A DNA stretch of 64,000 nt from Robiginitomaculum sp. (lineage in GTDB: Bacteria > Pseudomonadota > Alphaproteobacteria > Caulobacterales > Maricaulaceae). Below, one piece after another: positions 27,606 through 36,520 of the stretch; the stretch's first letter is position 1; each line of letters starts with the position of its first letter. The notes below the pieces were generated by a model. It was not told the origin of the DNA, made no database searches, and was given only the letters and a program-made list of their open reading frames with translations. The position numbers and the translations under genes were made by a program. Location: positions 186,001 to 250,000 of the forward strand of contig JAUZSF010000017.1 in NCBI GenBank assembly GCA_030949705.1. Direction: 5' to 3'.

Positions 27606-28814
27606 ATGCCCAAATTTCAGTATAAGGCAATACGGAAAAACGGCTCGACGGTCAGCGGTGAGATAGAAGCCGCTGATCAGGACGCCGCCTATCTGGCCAT
27701 TGAAAAACGACAATTGTCGCCGTTTTCCCTAGTCGAGCGCAAAGACTCGCCGCTGATGAATTTTCTGCGGGCGCGCAAGGTTACCCGCAAGGACCAGTCG
27801 GCCTTTATCCGCCAATTGGCCACCTTGCTGAAAGCCGGTGTGGGCCTGTTGGAAGCCATGAAAAGCCTGGCCAAGTCGAACGCCAATCCGGCACTGGCCA
27901 AATGCGCCGATGCCATCCGGTCAGATCTGCGCGCCGGTCAGCGCCTGTCGGAATCGCTGGAAACCCATATGCAGGACCTGCCCCGTTATGTGCCACGCCT
28001 GGCTGAACTGGGCGAAGCCACCGGCACCCTGGCCAAAGCACTGGCCGATGCCTCGGAACGGATGGAATTTGAAGACAGTATGCGCAGCGAAATTCGCGGG
28101 GCGCTGTCCTACCCCCTGTTTCTGGCCAGTGTTGGTGGCCTGATCGTGATCTTGATGTTCCTCTTTGTAGTGCCCCGCTTTGATGCCCTGATTGGCAATC
28201 ACCGCGATAATTTACCAGCCATTTCCAAAGTGGTGATCGCCACCGGCGTGTGGATGAAAGGACATATTCCGCTTTTTCTGGCCATAGCAGGGGTCTTTAC
28301 CGCCAGCGTGATCTTCATGGTTCGCAACAAGGCCGTGCGGGAATGGTTTCGCAGTACCGCAGAAAAAACACCGGTGATCGGTAGCTTTCTGATCCAGTCT
28401 GAAATTGGCGGCTGGGCGCGCACCATGGGCATTGCGCTGGATAATGGTGCCGACATTCTGACCGCCTTGCGCCTGGGGGCGTCTGGCCTGCAATCGCGGG
28501 AGCTGAAAAACGGTATGGAGGGGGCGCGCAGCGAAATCCGCGCCGGACGCAATATCGACGAGGTGCTGGAAGAACATCTGCCCGCCATGGATGCCCTGTC
28601 GATTGATCTTATTCGCACCGGACGCAATTCCGGTGCGCTCGCTGATATGTTATTATTCGTTGCCGACACCAAGGAAAAGGAAACCCGGGAGCGGGCAAAA
28701 GGCCTCACCGCCATTGCTGAACCGGCGGCCATCCTTTTTATTGCCATGATTGTCGGTACAATTGTGCTTAGCATTGTGCTAGCGATGACCAGCCTGTATG
28801 ATTTTGATATATGA
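27606..28814 (+). CDS. gspF: Type II secretion inner-membrane platform protein GspF
   Basis: A 402-residue polytopic platform protein of the T2SS. The N-terminus MPKFQYKAIRKNGSTVSGEIEA is typical and two T2SSF domains follow (about 70-190 and 270-395), each ending in membrane helices. GspF couples the GspE ATPase to pseudopilus assembly. The stop overlaps gspG by 4 bp. Confidence 0.94.
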   Translation: MPKFQYKAIRKNGSTVSGEIEAADQDAAYLAIEKRQLSPFSLVERKDSPLMNFLRARKVTRKDQSAFIRQLATLLKAGVGLLEAMKSLAKSNANPALAKCADAIRSDLRAGQRLSESLETHMQDLPRYVPRLAELGEATGTLAKALADASERMEFEDSMRSEIRGALSYPLFLASVGGLIVILMFLFVVPRFDALIGNHRDNLPAISKVVIATGVWMKGHIPLFLAIAGVFTASVIFMVRNKAVREWFRSTAEKTPVIGSFLIQSEIGGWARTMGIALDNGADILTALRLGASGLQSRELKNGMEGARSEIRAGRNIDEVLEEHLPAMDALSIDLIRTGRNSGALADMLLFVADTKEKETRERAKGLTAIAEPAAILFIAMIVGTIVLSIVLAMTSLYDFDI

Positions 28815-29314
28815 CACACACACATAAACACACCGACACCAAACCAGACACACGCCATCTTGACGCGACCACACCGCCAAATGGACAGGACAAGCGCGCC
28901 GGGTATTCCTTGTTGGAAATTTTGGTGGTGCTGGCCATTATGGGCACCATCGTGACCCTGGTGGCCCCACGCCTTTTCTCGCAACTGGACCGTTCCAAAG
29001 TGGTGGCAGCCAAGGCCCAGGCCAAAACCATCAAGCTGGCTTTGAACAGTTTTCGCATTGATTTTGGCCGCTTTCCAACCGCCGAAGAGGGTTTGGAAGT
29101 GCTGGTAAAAATGCCCAGCGATCCAAATTTGCAATCACAATGGTATGGCCCCTATCTGGATGGTGACTTTCCCACTGATCCTTGGGGAAACCCATTTCAT
29201 TACGAGATGGCCAAGACCGATGATCGAGGTGGGCAGACCACCCCCAAAATTGTCTCCTATGGAGCCGATAACGCCGTGGGTGGCAAAGGCCTGAATGCCG
29301 ACATTTCGATGTAA
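28811..29314 (+). CDS. gspG: Major pseudopilin GspG
   Basis: A 167-residue class III pseudopilin. After a long polar leader with several His/Thr residues, the prepilin peptidase site is RAG-YSLLEILVVLAIMG with Glu at +5. The C-terminal half has the GspG marks PTAEEGLEVL and GPYLDGDFPTDPWGNPF. It is the main subunit of the periplasmic pseudopilus. Cotranscribed with gspF and gspH. Confidence 0.95.
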   Translation: MTHTHKHTDTKPDTRHLDATTPPNGQDKRAGYSLLEILVVLAIMGTIVTLVAPRLFSQLDRSKVVAAKAQAKTIKLALNSFRIDFGRFPTAEEGLEVLVKMPSDPNLQSQWYGPYLDGDFPTDPWGNPFHYEMAKTDDRGGQTTPKIVSYGADNAVGGKGLNADISM

Positions 29315-29321
29315 TCGGGGC

Positions 29322-29783
29322 ATGACAGATCAGCAACACATGATCGCCACCGCCCCTGGAAATACCGGGTTTTCTCTGATGGAAGTGATGGTCACACTGG
29401 CCATCATCAGCATTGTGGTTTCCCTGGCAACGGCCTCGCTATCCAACAGCCTGCAAAGTGCGCGCTTTGCCTCTTTGTCAAAGGCCGCAGCGACCGAGGT
29501 CCGCAATTATCGGGCAAAAGCGCTATTGCTGGGGCAAAGCGCTGTAATAGTTACCGACACATCGGAACCTCCCACAGAAACCATACGAAACGTCTGGCGC
29601 CTGTCTCTGCCCAAAGGGTGGAAGACACAGGGAGACGCCATCGAAATCACCCCATCGGGCATGTGTCTGGGCGGTGAAATTCTTATGATCAATCCAAAAG
29701 GCCGGCGCGCCCTTTATCGCTTTGCCCCCCCAGAGTGCATCCCAAAACGCGTTGCCGCCGCTATAACCAAAGCGCCCTTATGA
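29322..29783 (+). CDS. gspH: Minor pseudopilin GspH
   Basis: A 153-residue pseudopilin with cleavage motif TG-FSLMEVMVTLAIISIV and a beta-rich C-terminal domain. The ATG at 29322 follows GGGG; the frame extends further upstream into gspG. Its stop lies one base from the stop of the convergent gspI. Confidence 0.85.
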   Translation: MTDQQHMIATAPGNTGFSLMEVMVTLAIISIVVSLATASLSNSLQSARFASLSKAAATEVRNYRAKALLLGQSAVIVTDTSEPPTETIRNVWRLSLPKGWKTQGDAIEITPSGMCLGGEILMINPKGRRALYRFAPPECIPKRVAAAITKAPL

Positions 29784-29784
29784 T

Positions 29785-30252
29785 TTATAAGTCAGAAAGA
29801 TAGGCCGCTTTTGCTCTCCAGCCTGTGGCATGCACATTAAACACCTGTGTGCGTTTTTCTTCAAAGGTTAAGGTCACCTCAACATTATAAAGCGCGACGA
29901 TAAAACGCCCCTCGCCGCCGCCCTTATTGCTGACCAGACGCTCTTTAGAAATGGGCGTTGATGTCCAGTGCATAATGGCCAGCCCCAGATCCAGCTCACC
30001 GCGGGGGTCCCGCATGGGATTTAGCGTACGCACATACGCCAAAGCCGAACGCTTGGCTTCCATTATCGTTGCATTGCGCTCTAATGAAACCGTGGTTCTC
30101 GCCATTTGTTCTTGAAGCGCCAACAAAGGCAAAAAGGCGATCGCCAAAATGGCAATGGCGATAATTGCCTCCAATACAGAAAACCCGGGCGATCCCACCT
30201 TCCCACCGTTGGCTTTCATTGCATCGGGTGCTTTTTTTCCATTGCCTGGCAT
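29785..30252 (-). CDS. gspI: Minor pseudopilin GspI
   Basis: A 155-residue pseudopilin, cleavage motif SPG-FSVLEAIIAIAILAIAFL with Glu at +5, preceded by a 22-residue basic leader. The body includes the pattern RTLNPMRDPRGELDLG. With GspJ and GspK it forms the pseudopilus tip. Last gene of the minus-strand block gspJ-K-L-M-C-D-I, three bases after gspD. Confidence 0.85.
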   Translation of the reverse strand: MPGNGKKAPDAMKANGGKVGSPGFSVLEAIIAIAILAIAFLPLLALQEQMARTTVSLERNATIMEAKRSALAYVRTLNPMRDPRGELDLGLAIMHWTSTPISKERLVSNKGGGEGRFIVALYNVEVTLTFEEKRTQVFNVHATGWRAKAAYLSDL

Positions 30253-30255
30253 GGC

Positions 30256-32445
30256 TTAGTCAGCGGTAGACTCTTTTTTCCCAATGGAAAGCAAAGAGTT
30301 TCTCGGCAATAGGGTAATCAGCCGGTCTGACTTGCTCAAAGAGCCATTAATCTCCTTGGTCAGACTATCAACAAAGGCCGTCTTGTCCTCTTGCCCTCGC
30401 ATAATATAGGCGGTGATCAATACCAGCAATTCCGTTCGGTCAGAGGTAATCGTATCCGACGAAAATGCACTGCCGATCAAGGGAATATCCTTCAGAAAAG
30501 GTATCCCGGTTTCCTTATGGGTTAAGGTATCCTGCATCAACCCGCCCAATACGGCGGTCTGGCCATCTTCCAGGGAAAGCTGTGTCTCCAGTGAGCGATT
30601 GGATATGGTTGGGCTGGCAATGGCGCTATTGCCGGAATCAATGGTCGCTGAAACTTCCTGGCTGATGGTCAGATCCACACGATTATTGCTAAAAACGATC
30701 GGCTCAATATTCAGGATCACCCCGGTTTTACGATAGCTAACCGTTTGCAATACATCGGTCACGCCTGAAGTCGATTGTGAATTGGCGGCACGCTGTGATG
30801 TGATAACCGGCACATCGGTACCCACGGTAATATTGGCCGAGCCCCCGGAACGGGCCATCAGGCGCGGCGTGGACAGCACTTTGATATCGCTGTTGGTGGC
30901 CAGCGTATTGGCGTTCAGGGTGACATCCCCCTTGGCAATGGCCACATTGAAACCGGTACTGCCTACACCCAACCCCTGGGTACCAAAGGTGTTCTTGAAA
31001 TTATTGGCCCCAATATCATTGATAAAAAATTCAAGGCCGAATTTGGTGCTGTCATTCAGGGTCACCTCGGCAATCGTTACCTCAATCAATACCTCGGCCG
31101 GTGGTCGATCCAATTGTTTCAGAAGAGGCAACACCCTCTCATATTCATTTACAGTGCCGGAAAAAATCAGACGATTGCCGATGGGGTCAACCACAAATTT
31201 ATCCCCTGGTGAGCTTTTTCGCGCTTTTCTGCCGGAGGCATCCCCCGTTGACGGCGCTGCCGTGCCACTGCCCGGCCTGCCTGCTCCTCTATTGACAGAT
31301 CCGGCATTCATGGCGGCATTGGCGGTCTCGGCCAGATCAATGGCATCAACATTGGCCACCTGGTAAATGAAGAGCTGGCTGCTATCTCCCCCCTTTATCG
31401 GGCGATCCAGTTCTTTCAACCAGATATTGGTGCGCTCACTAACCGTTTTATTCCGAGAAAATATGAAGATGTCATTTGAATATTCAACGGGAAGTAGGTT
31501 GATGGCCCGAGGTGCCATAATATTATTAGTGACTTGCCATCCCTCTACCGATAAAATTTTCCCGACCTCTTTGGCGAGCGCCTTGGCTTCCCAGTAAACC
31601 GGGGAATAACGCTGTACGGTAGAGCCTGCATAATTGAGCTCGTCCAGTTCCTTGATGATAGACAAAATGGCATCTACCTCGTCCGGCAAGCCCGAAAGGG
31701 TGATCGTATTTTTGAGTGGTTGCGCCGTAATTTTAACATTCTTGCTGCCGCCGACAGCCTGTTTTAACAAACCCACCATGCTGTTAGCATCAACCGCATA
31801 CAGCTCAACGAGCTGAATTACCGGTCTTAGGGATTTTGGAGTCCCCGGTTGCGCACGAGAACGGATATAGCGCGGCATACGAGCTTTCAGGGCCTGGTCT
31901 TCCAAAATGCGATAGACCCCGTTTTCCGGGACAACGCGTACGCCATATTCACGCAAGGCCGATTGAACAAGGTCAAAAAAGTCCTTGCCTGATAGAGTGC
32001 CGGACGAGCGTAATTGCACTACATCTTTTCGCGCGGCCACTCCCGGCCCGGTAACGTAGGGAACCTTGAGCATTTCCCCAAAAGCCACATCAATAAATTC
32101 AGGCAAAGGAGATGGCGCCACATAGGCTTCAACCGTCTTAACCGGAATTTTGGGCGCTCTGGTCGAAACCTTGCTATGCCCCTCTCTTTGCAGTTCTGCA
32201 ATACTGGGAACCGCCTTAATCTCAGACAAAGGGGTGCTCTTTTCAACAGAGTCTTCGCTGGTTTTATTTTCCAGTTCATCCTGCGTCTGCCGTTCAGGAC
32301 GTTCAACACGAAAACCGACATTATTGCCTTGTGCCGACAGGGTGCGAATTGAATTGGTAGTTTCGCAAGCGCTTAGCCCGACCAAAGCCGAACTCAGCGC
32401 CAAAGCCCTCAAAAAGTATGATGGTTTATTCGCCATATTCTTCAT
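30256..32445 (-). CDS. gspD: Type II secretion outer-membrane secretin GspD (lipoprotein)
   Basis: A secretin of about 729 residues that forms the outer-membrane gate. N-terminal N0-N3 domains are followed by the secretin core with GQTAVLGGLMQDT and the end FLKDIPLIGSAFSSD. Unusually it has a lipobox, VGLSAC, so it is probably a lipoprotein that can pilot itself to the outer membrane, as known for HxcQ; no pilotin gene is in the window. A Ser/Gly/Ala-rich stretch interrupts the N3 region. The ATG at 32445 follows AGGTTGG; a start further upstream is less likely. Confidence 0.93.
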   Translation of the reverse strand: MKNMANKPSYFLRALALSSALVGLSACETTNSIRTLSAQGNNVGFRVERPERQTQDELENKTSEDSVEKSTPLSEIKAVPSIAELQREGHSKVSTRAPKIPVKTVEAYVAPSPLPEFIDVAFGEMLKVPYVTGPGVAARKDVVQLRSSGTLSGKDFFDLVQSALREYGVRVVPENGVYRILEDQALKARMPRYIRSRAQPGTPKSLRPVIQLVELYAVDANSMVGLLKQAVGGSKNVKITAQPLKNTITLSGLPDEVDAILSIIKELDELNYAGSTVQRYSPVYWEAKALAKEVGKILSVEGWQVTNNIMAPRAINLLPVEYSNDIFIFSRNKTVSERTNIWLKELDRPIKGGDSSQLFIYQVANVDAIDLAETANAAMNAGSVNRGAGRPGSGTAAPSTGDASGRKARKSSPGDKFVVDPIGNRLIFSGTVNEYERVLPLLKQLDRPPAEVLIEVTIAEVTLNDSTKFGLEFFINDIGANNFKNTFGTQGLGVGSTGFNVAIAKGDVTLNANTLATNSDIKVLSTPRLMARSGGSANITVGTDVPVITSQRAANSQSTSGVTDVLQTVSYRKTGVILNIEPIVFSNNRVDLTISQEVSATIDSGNSAIASPTISNRSLETQLSLEDGQTAVLGGLMQDTLTHKETGIPFLKDIPLIGSAFSSDTITSDRTELLVLITAYIMRGQEDKTAFVDSLTKEINGSLSKSDRLITLLPRNSLLSIGKKESTAD

Positions 32446-32497
32446 TACCAACCTATATTTCAATGGCCATCATCGCCACACTTAACGGATACCAAAT

Positions 32498-33019
32498 TCA
32501 TTCTTCAGCATTATCCTGCTCCTGCATACTCATATGCTCAAAAACCGCAAATGAGAAGCGTGTCGGCCCAGCGTCTGCCTCTAAACGGTCTGGAAAAATC
32601 CTGGCAATGACCCAGCCACTGGGGAGTGTGTCGCCAGCATGAACAGTAAGGATCATATTATCAGCCTGCCTGAGTTGTGCTGTGTCCAGTCCATCAATTC
32701 GAGAAATCGAGATAATATGAGGAAAGGGACCATATTCTTTTTCGGCCGCGGCAATGGCACTGTCCACTTTGCCCTCTTCATCTGAAAGTCCGTTCCCCCC
32801 ATTCTGGGCCGTCCCACGGCCTTGAAAATATGGTGAGCCCAAGAGCCGTTGCCTCAAGGCAGAAACTTTCGTTTTACCATCCTCAAGCTTGAGTGGTTTT
32901 TTCCACTGTGCCTGATTGCTATTCATCGTATAGGATTCTGTGCCCGCCTGCTGCCACCCCACCAGGCCTGAAACCAACATCAAGGACACCACGGCGCCAA
33001 CAACCATTAAGCGGTTCAT
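32498..33019 (-). CDS. Short GspC-like T2SS protein
   Basis: A 173-residue single-span protein: an N-terminal membrane helix (about 4-22) followed by a periplasmic part whose segment TVHAGDTLPSGWVIARIFPDRLEAD resembles the HR domain of GspC, the clamp linking the inner platform to the secretin. GspC proteins are usually near 280 residues with a PDZ or coiled-coil end, both missing here. Its place between gspM and gspD and the 4-bp overlap with gspM support a T2SS role. The GspC assignment is by position and this motif only. Confidence 0.55.
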   Translation of the reverse strand: MNRLMVVGAVVSLMLVSGLVGWQQAGTESYTMNSNQAQWKKPLKLEDGKTKVSALRQRLLGSPYFQGRGTAQNGGNGLSDEEGKVDSAIAAAEKEYGPFPHIISISRIDGLDTAQLRQADNMILTVHAGDTLPSGWVIARIFPDRLEADAGPTRFSFAVFEHMSMQEQDNAEE

Positions 33020-33606
33020 GCACCACTCCCCGGTTTGTTGTCACGATTGATAACCTGCACGATTGCCAATCCCGACAGCCGAATGATACTGCGCCGGTCC
33101 AGATAAAAATCAGCAATGGCCTCATCGACAACCAGCTTCTTTTCTCCTTCGGCCATCGCCAGAAGAAGTTCCGGCACCGCAGATTTGCTCGAGGCTGTAC
33201 CGGAAAGACTGAACCGCATAATGGTCTCGCCATCCACTTCGATAATTTCACTACCGACATTAATTCTTGGATTTCTCAGTTTTACCTTGCTGGCCTGCTT
33301 CATCAGCTCTTGTTGAATTTTGGCCGCCAGCACCCCAACGGTTTCGCCCTGCCATTTTACGCTTTGCCATTCTTTCAAGGCAATAGCGCTTTCTTGAGCG
33401 CGCTGCTCCCAAAGGTCTGAATTTTTTATGGAATTGAGTTTTGATAACTCACGGGCTGCATATTCAGTTTCGGTTTTGGCCTGCGTTGCATAATCACGAA
33501 CATGGCCAAGCATCACCGTTCCCAGCAAAACCGCCAGCACCACCAGGCCGTAGGCGGCATGCGTAGATATTTTGACCTTCGTTAATATCGTACCAAGCGC
33601 GTTCAT
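33016..33606 (-). CDS. gspM: Type II secretion protein GspM
   Basis: A 196-residue protein with one N-terminal membrane helix (about 17-37) and a periplasmic ferredoxin-like domain, the GspM layout. GspM pairs with GspL in the assembly platform. Sequence conservation of the family is low, so position (between gspL and the gspC-like gene, 4-bp overlaps both sides) carries much of the call. Confidence 0.75.
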   Translation of the reverse strand: MNALGTILTKVKISTHAAYGLVVLAVLLGTVMLGHVRDYATQAKTETEYAARELSKLNSIKNSDLWEQRAQESAIALKEWQSVKWQGETVGVLAAKIQQELMKQASKVKLRNPRINVGSEIIEVDGETIMRFSLSGTASSKSAVPELLLAMAEGEKKLVVDEAIADFYLDRRSIIRLSGLAIVQVINRDNKPGSGA

Positions 33607-34694
33607 TGTACGTTACCCGCCGACAGTTCAGAGCTGATTTCCAGCATTTTATTTGGTCTGAAATTAACGGAAACCTTTTCAAGCGCTGGGTCATCTTCCA
33701 GGGATTTTACCAGAGCAGCGCCATCCAGATCCGGCTCTCCTTTTATCTTTACCAGCAACTGGTTGTCACTCAGGGAAAATCTGACAATACGCGTATCCTT
33801 GCCCTGCACCTTCTCCAATATCCCAGCCAAGCCGGACAACAATGCTGTTGGCACGCCAATATTGGCCATCTTGTCAATGGCCTTCAGGTTCTGGATGGCC
33901 TGGTTTCTTTGCTGCAGAACATCACTGACAACCTCTTTTCTAGCCGTGATTTGTGTCTGAAGGTTTTTCAATGTCTGCGTATAGCGAATGTATTGCGCGC
34001 CGGAATACATAAACATAACTGCCAAAACAATGCCCGCAGTCATGAACAAACGCCCCGGCGTGGCAAACGTTTGCAGGGCATCGATAAGGCTTTGCAATAA
34101 TGGCAAATTGGTGCGCCACGGCACCTCTGTGAGGGGAGGTGGCGCGATACCGTGTTCATCGGTTTTGATCCGCGCTGAGCGCAAGAACGTTATCCATTGC
34201 CCCTGACGGGGTACATCTGGCCACCAGCGACTGGCGACCAGCGCCCCCTCTTCCCATACCTGCCCCTCAACCCCTTCCAGGCATTTTACCAGCCTGAGGC
34301 CAGCCTGCATGGGCTGACGCGCCAGCGTTTCCGGAATGCTGCGTGTTGGGTGGGGATTCAGGTCCGCAGTTGTTTGCGGAACCGCCCAGGTCCAAAGCCC
34401 CGCCATTTTGCGGTTAGACGGATCTTGTTCGATTTGCGAAATATTCGCTTCGGAAGAGGCTTCGCGTTTAGCCTGCAACAAAGCCGCCCGCACCGCGTTG
34501 CGGGATCCGTTGGGCAGGGAAATCCGTTTAAAACTGCACTGTGCCCGGGAAACTACCAGTACATCTGTCTGGATCAGCCCCCCCGGCCTTATGAGCTGGG
34601 TAGAGCCATCACTGTATAAGGCGATCAGACGTTGGGAAAATAGGGATGGAAGCTCCATTCTGAGCGTTTTCACTTTCGCTGTTGTCGCTGGCAT
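33603..34694 (-). CDS. gspL: Type II secretion protein GspL
   Basis: A protein of about 363 residues with a cytoplasmic actin-like part, one membrane helix near residue 225 (FMTAGIVLAVMFMYSGAQYI) and a periplasmic ferredoxin-like domain (VRFSLSDNQLLVKIKGEPD). It binds GspE on the cytoplasmic side. The start is uncertain: ATG at 34694 or 34658, both inside gspK; no ribosome site decides. Confidence 0.8.
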   Translation of the reverse strand: MPATTAKVKTLRMELPSLFSQRLIALYSDGSTQLIRPGGLIQTDVLVVSRAQCSFKRISLPNGSRNAVRAALLQAKREASSEANISQIEQDPSNRKMAGLWTWAVPQTTADLNPHPTRSIPETLARQPMQAGLRLVKCLEGVEGQVWEEGALVASRWWPDVPRQGQWITFLRSARIKTDEHGIAPPPLTEVPWRTNLPLLQSLIDALQTFATPGRLFMTAGIVLAVMFMYSGAQYIRYTQTLKNLQTQITARKEVVSDVLQQRNQAIQNLKAIDKMANIGVPTALLSGLAGILEKVQGKDTRIVRFSLSDNQLLVKIKGEPDLDGAALVKSLEDDPALEKVSVNFRPNKMLEISSELSAGNVQ

Positions 34695-35664
34695 CTCTGG
34701 TTTCCTCAAATACGACATACCTCCTGAAGGGGCGATCCGGCGCCATGGGCGAGCGTTCCACTTCAATAGCTCTTATGATCGTCTTTCCCGTGGCTTGTGA
34801 AGTCGAAAAAATAAACCTCCCCTGCTGCGTTGGCATTTCAACAGTGGAAGTCAAAGCATCCAACATATCCATATTTTGGCTGCTCAATCTCCTAATTTTG
34901 CCATCTGAATCGTCTAAACCCAGTGTTCTGGCAACATCAGAACTCAGAAATCTCTTTCTATAATAAGTAGTTGAGGTGGTCAATGTCGTATAGCGTCGTA
35001 GCCGTTCATAAAGCGGCGGGGTGATCATTTTTTTCCACCCCAGAATACGGTATACCTCTTCATGCGCACGTAAATAGGCGTTGGTCGGCGGGGGCATACG
35101 CTTCAGCCGGTAATCTGCCCGCTCCCCACCCCGAAATCGGCGCCGGTTATCGGAATCGATATAATCTCCCAGCTTGGCGGCCGCAGACTTTGCCACATCT
35201 GACTTCAGGCCAACCCCTTTAAACAAACGGTCCAGAAGCTCTGGCGCATTGCGATTCAAAGGTACCAGGCCAGAAACATCCCGATAGGAGACCGTAACAT
35301 TGCCACTTGGATAACGGGATGTTCGCTGCCCCCCCGACGCCGACCAAATGGCATTTGATGGTAATTTTGTTACATCGAAGCCGTCCACCATATCATTGGT
35401 TGTCCAGGGCGTGTAACTGGTATCAATACCACCTTTTACGGCGGCGCTGGTCAGGAAAACATATAGAGTATCGGCCTCAGCAGAAGCCAGGCGCTGCCTT
35501 GCCATAAAATCCGCGTCCAATGCGGTAATCACCTGGCCAGCAGCCCCAATGGAGCGCACAGCAATGGTGCTGGTCAGCGCCAGTACAAAAATAACAACCA
35601 ACACATAGGGCAATACAAAGCCCTCATTCTTGTTTACTGACCGCTCTGCTACCGATCCACTCAC
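34609..35664 (-). CDS. gspK: Minor pseudopilin GspK
   Basis: A 351-residue large pseudopilin. The prepilin region NEG-FVLPYVLVVIFVLALTS has no Glu at +5, which is characteristic of GspK, the tip subunit. The body shows YIDSDNRRRFRGGERADY (helical domain) and SAAGLVPLNRNAPELLDRL-type motif in SGLVPLNRNAPEL. Overlaps gspJ (4 bp) and gspL. Confidence 0.9.
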   Translation of the reverse strand: MSGSVAERSVNKNEGFVLPYVLVVIFVLALTSTIAVRSIGAAGQVITALDADFMARQRLASAEADTLYVFLTSAAVKGGIDTSYTPWTTNDMVDGFDVTKLPSNAIWSASGGQRTSRYPSGNVTVSYRDVSGLVPLNRNAPELLDRLFKGVGLKSDVAKSAAAKLGDYIDSDNRRRFRGGERADYRLKRMPPPTNAYLRAHEEVYRILGWKKMITPPLYERLRRYTTLTTSTTYYRKRFLSSDVARTLGLDDSDGKIRRLSSQNMDMLDALTSTVEMPTQQGRFIFSTSQATGKTIIRAIEVERSPMAPDRPFRRYVVFEETRDASDNSESENAQNGASIPIFPTSDRLIQ

Positions 35665-36311
35665 TTCAAAGAATCCTCTAAAATTGGCAACTGGTCACGA
35701 TAATTGACAAAGGCAATCCAGACTATGTCTTTGCCAGACGGCTCCTCCAAGGCCTGTAGTCGTATGGCCAACGGAAAAGCTGGCGGATCATAATATTGCG
35801 CATCCTTAAACGGTCCCGGCTCGGGCGTGTTTTTCGGCGGCCATGTAGGTCGCCAGACATTATCCTCACCCAGATATGAAAAATGCGCATTGGCATCAGG
35901 AAACGTCTTTAACACCCATTCCACCTTGCCACTTCGATAGATCAGGGTCGAGCCGGCACCATCATTTTCCAGCGTCATTGAAAATGGCGTCAGACTGATA
36001 TCCAATGTATGCAAAGGCGTGCGGGTCAGCCCTGAGAACCTGGTTGGGGTACCGGTAAAAACATTGCTGGTGTCTTTGGGCCAGGCCGGCACCAGCCCGC
36101 CCACCAGGCCGTTAAAGCTTTTTTGCAGAACGGATACATCCTGCGTGCGCAAGGCCGCATTGATGGTTCGGTCCGACAAGCGCAACAGCGCAGCCGTGGA
36201 TTGGAACAAGGCCAGAGACGCCACCGACATGATCGCCAGGGCCAACAGGGTTTCCATCAAGGAGAACCCGCTTTGTGATTGTTTGCTCTTGTGGTTCAAC
36301 ACATCCATCAA
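35661..36311 (-). CDS. gspJ: Minor pseudopilin GspJ
   Basis: A 216-residue pseudopilin with cleavage motif QSG-FSLMETLLALAIMSVASLALF and Glu at +5. It heads the minus-strand block J-K-L-M-C-D-I, divergent from gspE with about 210 bp between the starts; that gap must hold both promoters, but I can see no convincing boxes in it. Confidence 0.88.
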   Translation of the reverse strand: MMDVLNHKSKQSQSGFSLMETLLALAIMSVASLALFQSTAALLRLSDRTINAALRTQDVSVLQKSFNGLVGGLVPAWPKDTSNVFTGTPTRFSGLTRTPLHTLDISLTPFSMTLENDGAGSTLIYRSGKVEWVLKTFPDANAHFSYLGEDNVWRPTWPPKNTPEPGPFKDAQYYDPPAFPLAIRLQALEEPSGKDIVWIAFVNYRDQLPILEDSLK

Positions 36312-36520
36312 CTGGCCGGTTCACAGATACCTGTGTCTAGAGGGCACCTGATTTAAGGGTCTTGGATTTTAGGTTATGCGCCGGGCAAGGTAAATGCATG
36401 GTGACAGCCCATACGGCGGTCACTCTCAGTGATATATTCGTTATTTTGCTATTCTCAAGAAACGGCGCCCCGCCTATAAGACGAATGGCAAGACTCATTT
36501 GGATGAGACTGGACCCAGGA

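Noticed and set aside
28199-29134. 311-residue open frame antisense to gspF and gspG
   Set aside because: Opposite two clear T2SS genes, with no family resemblance.
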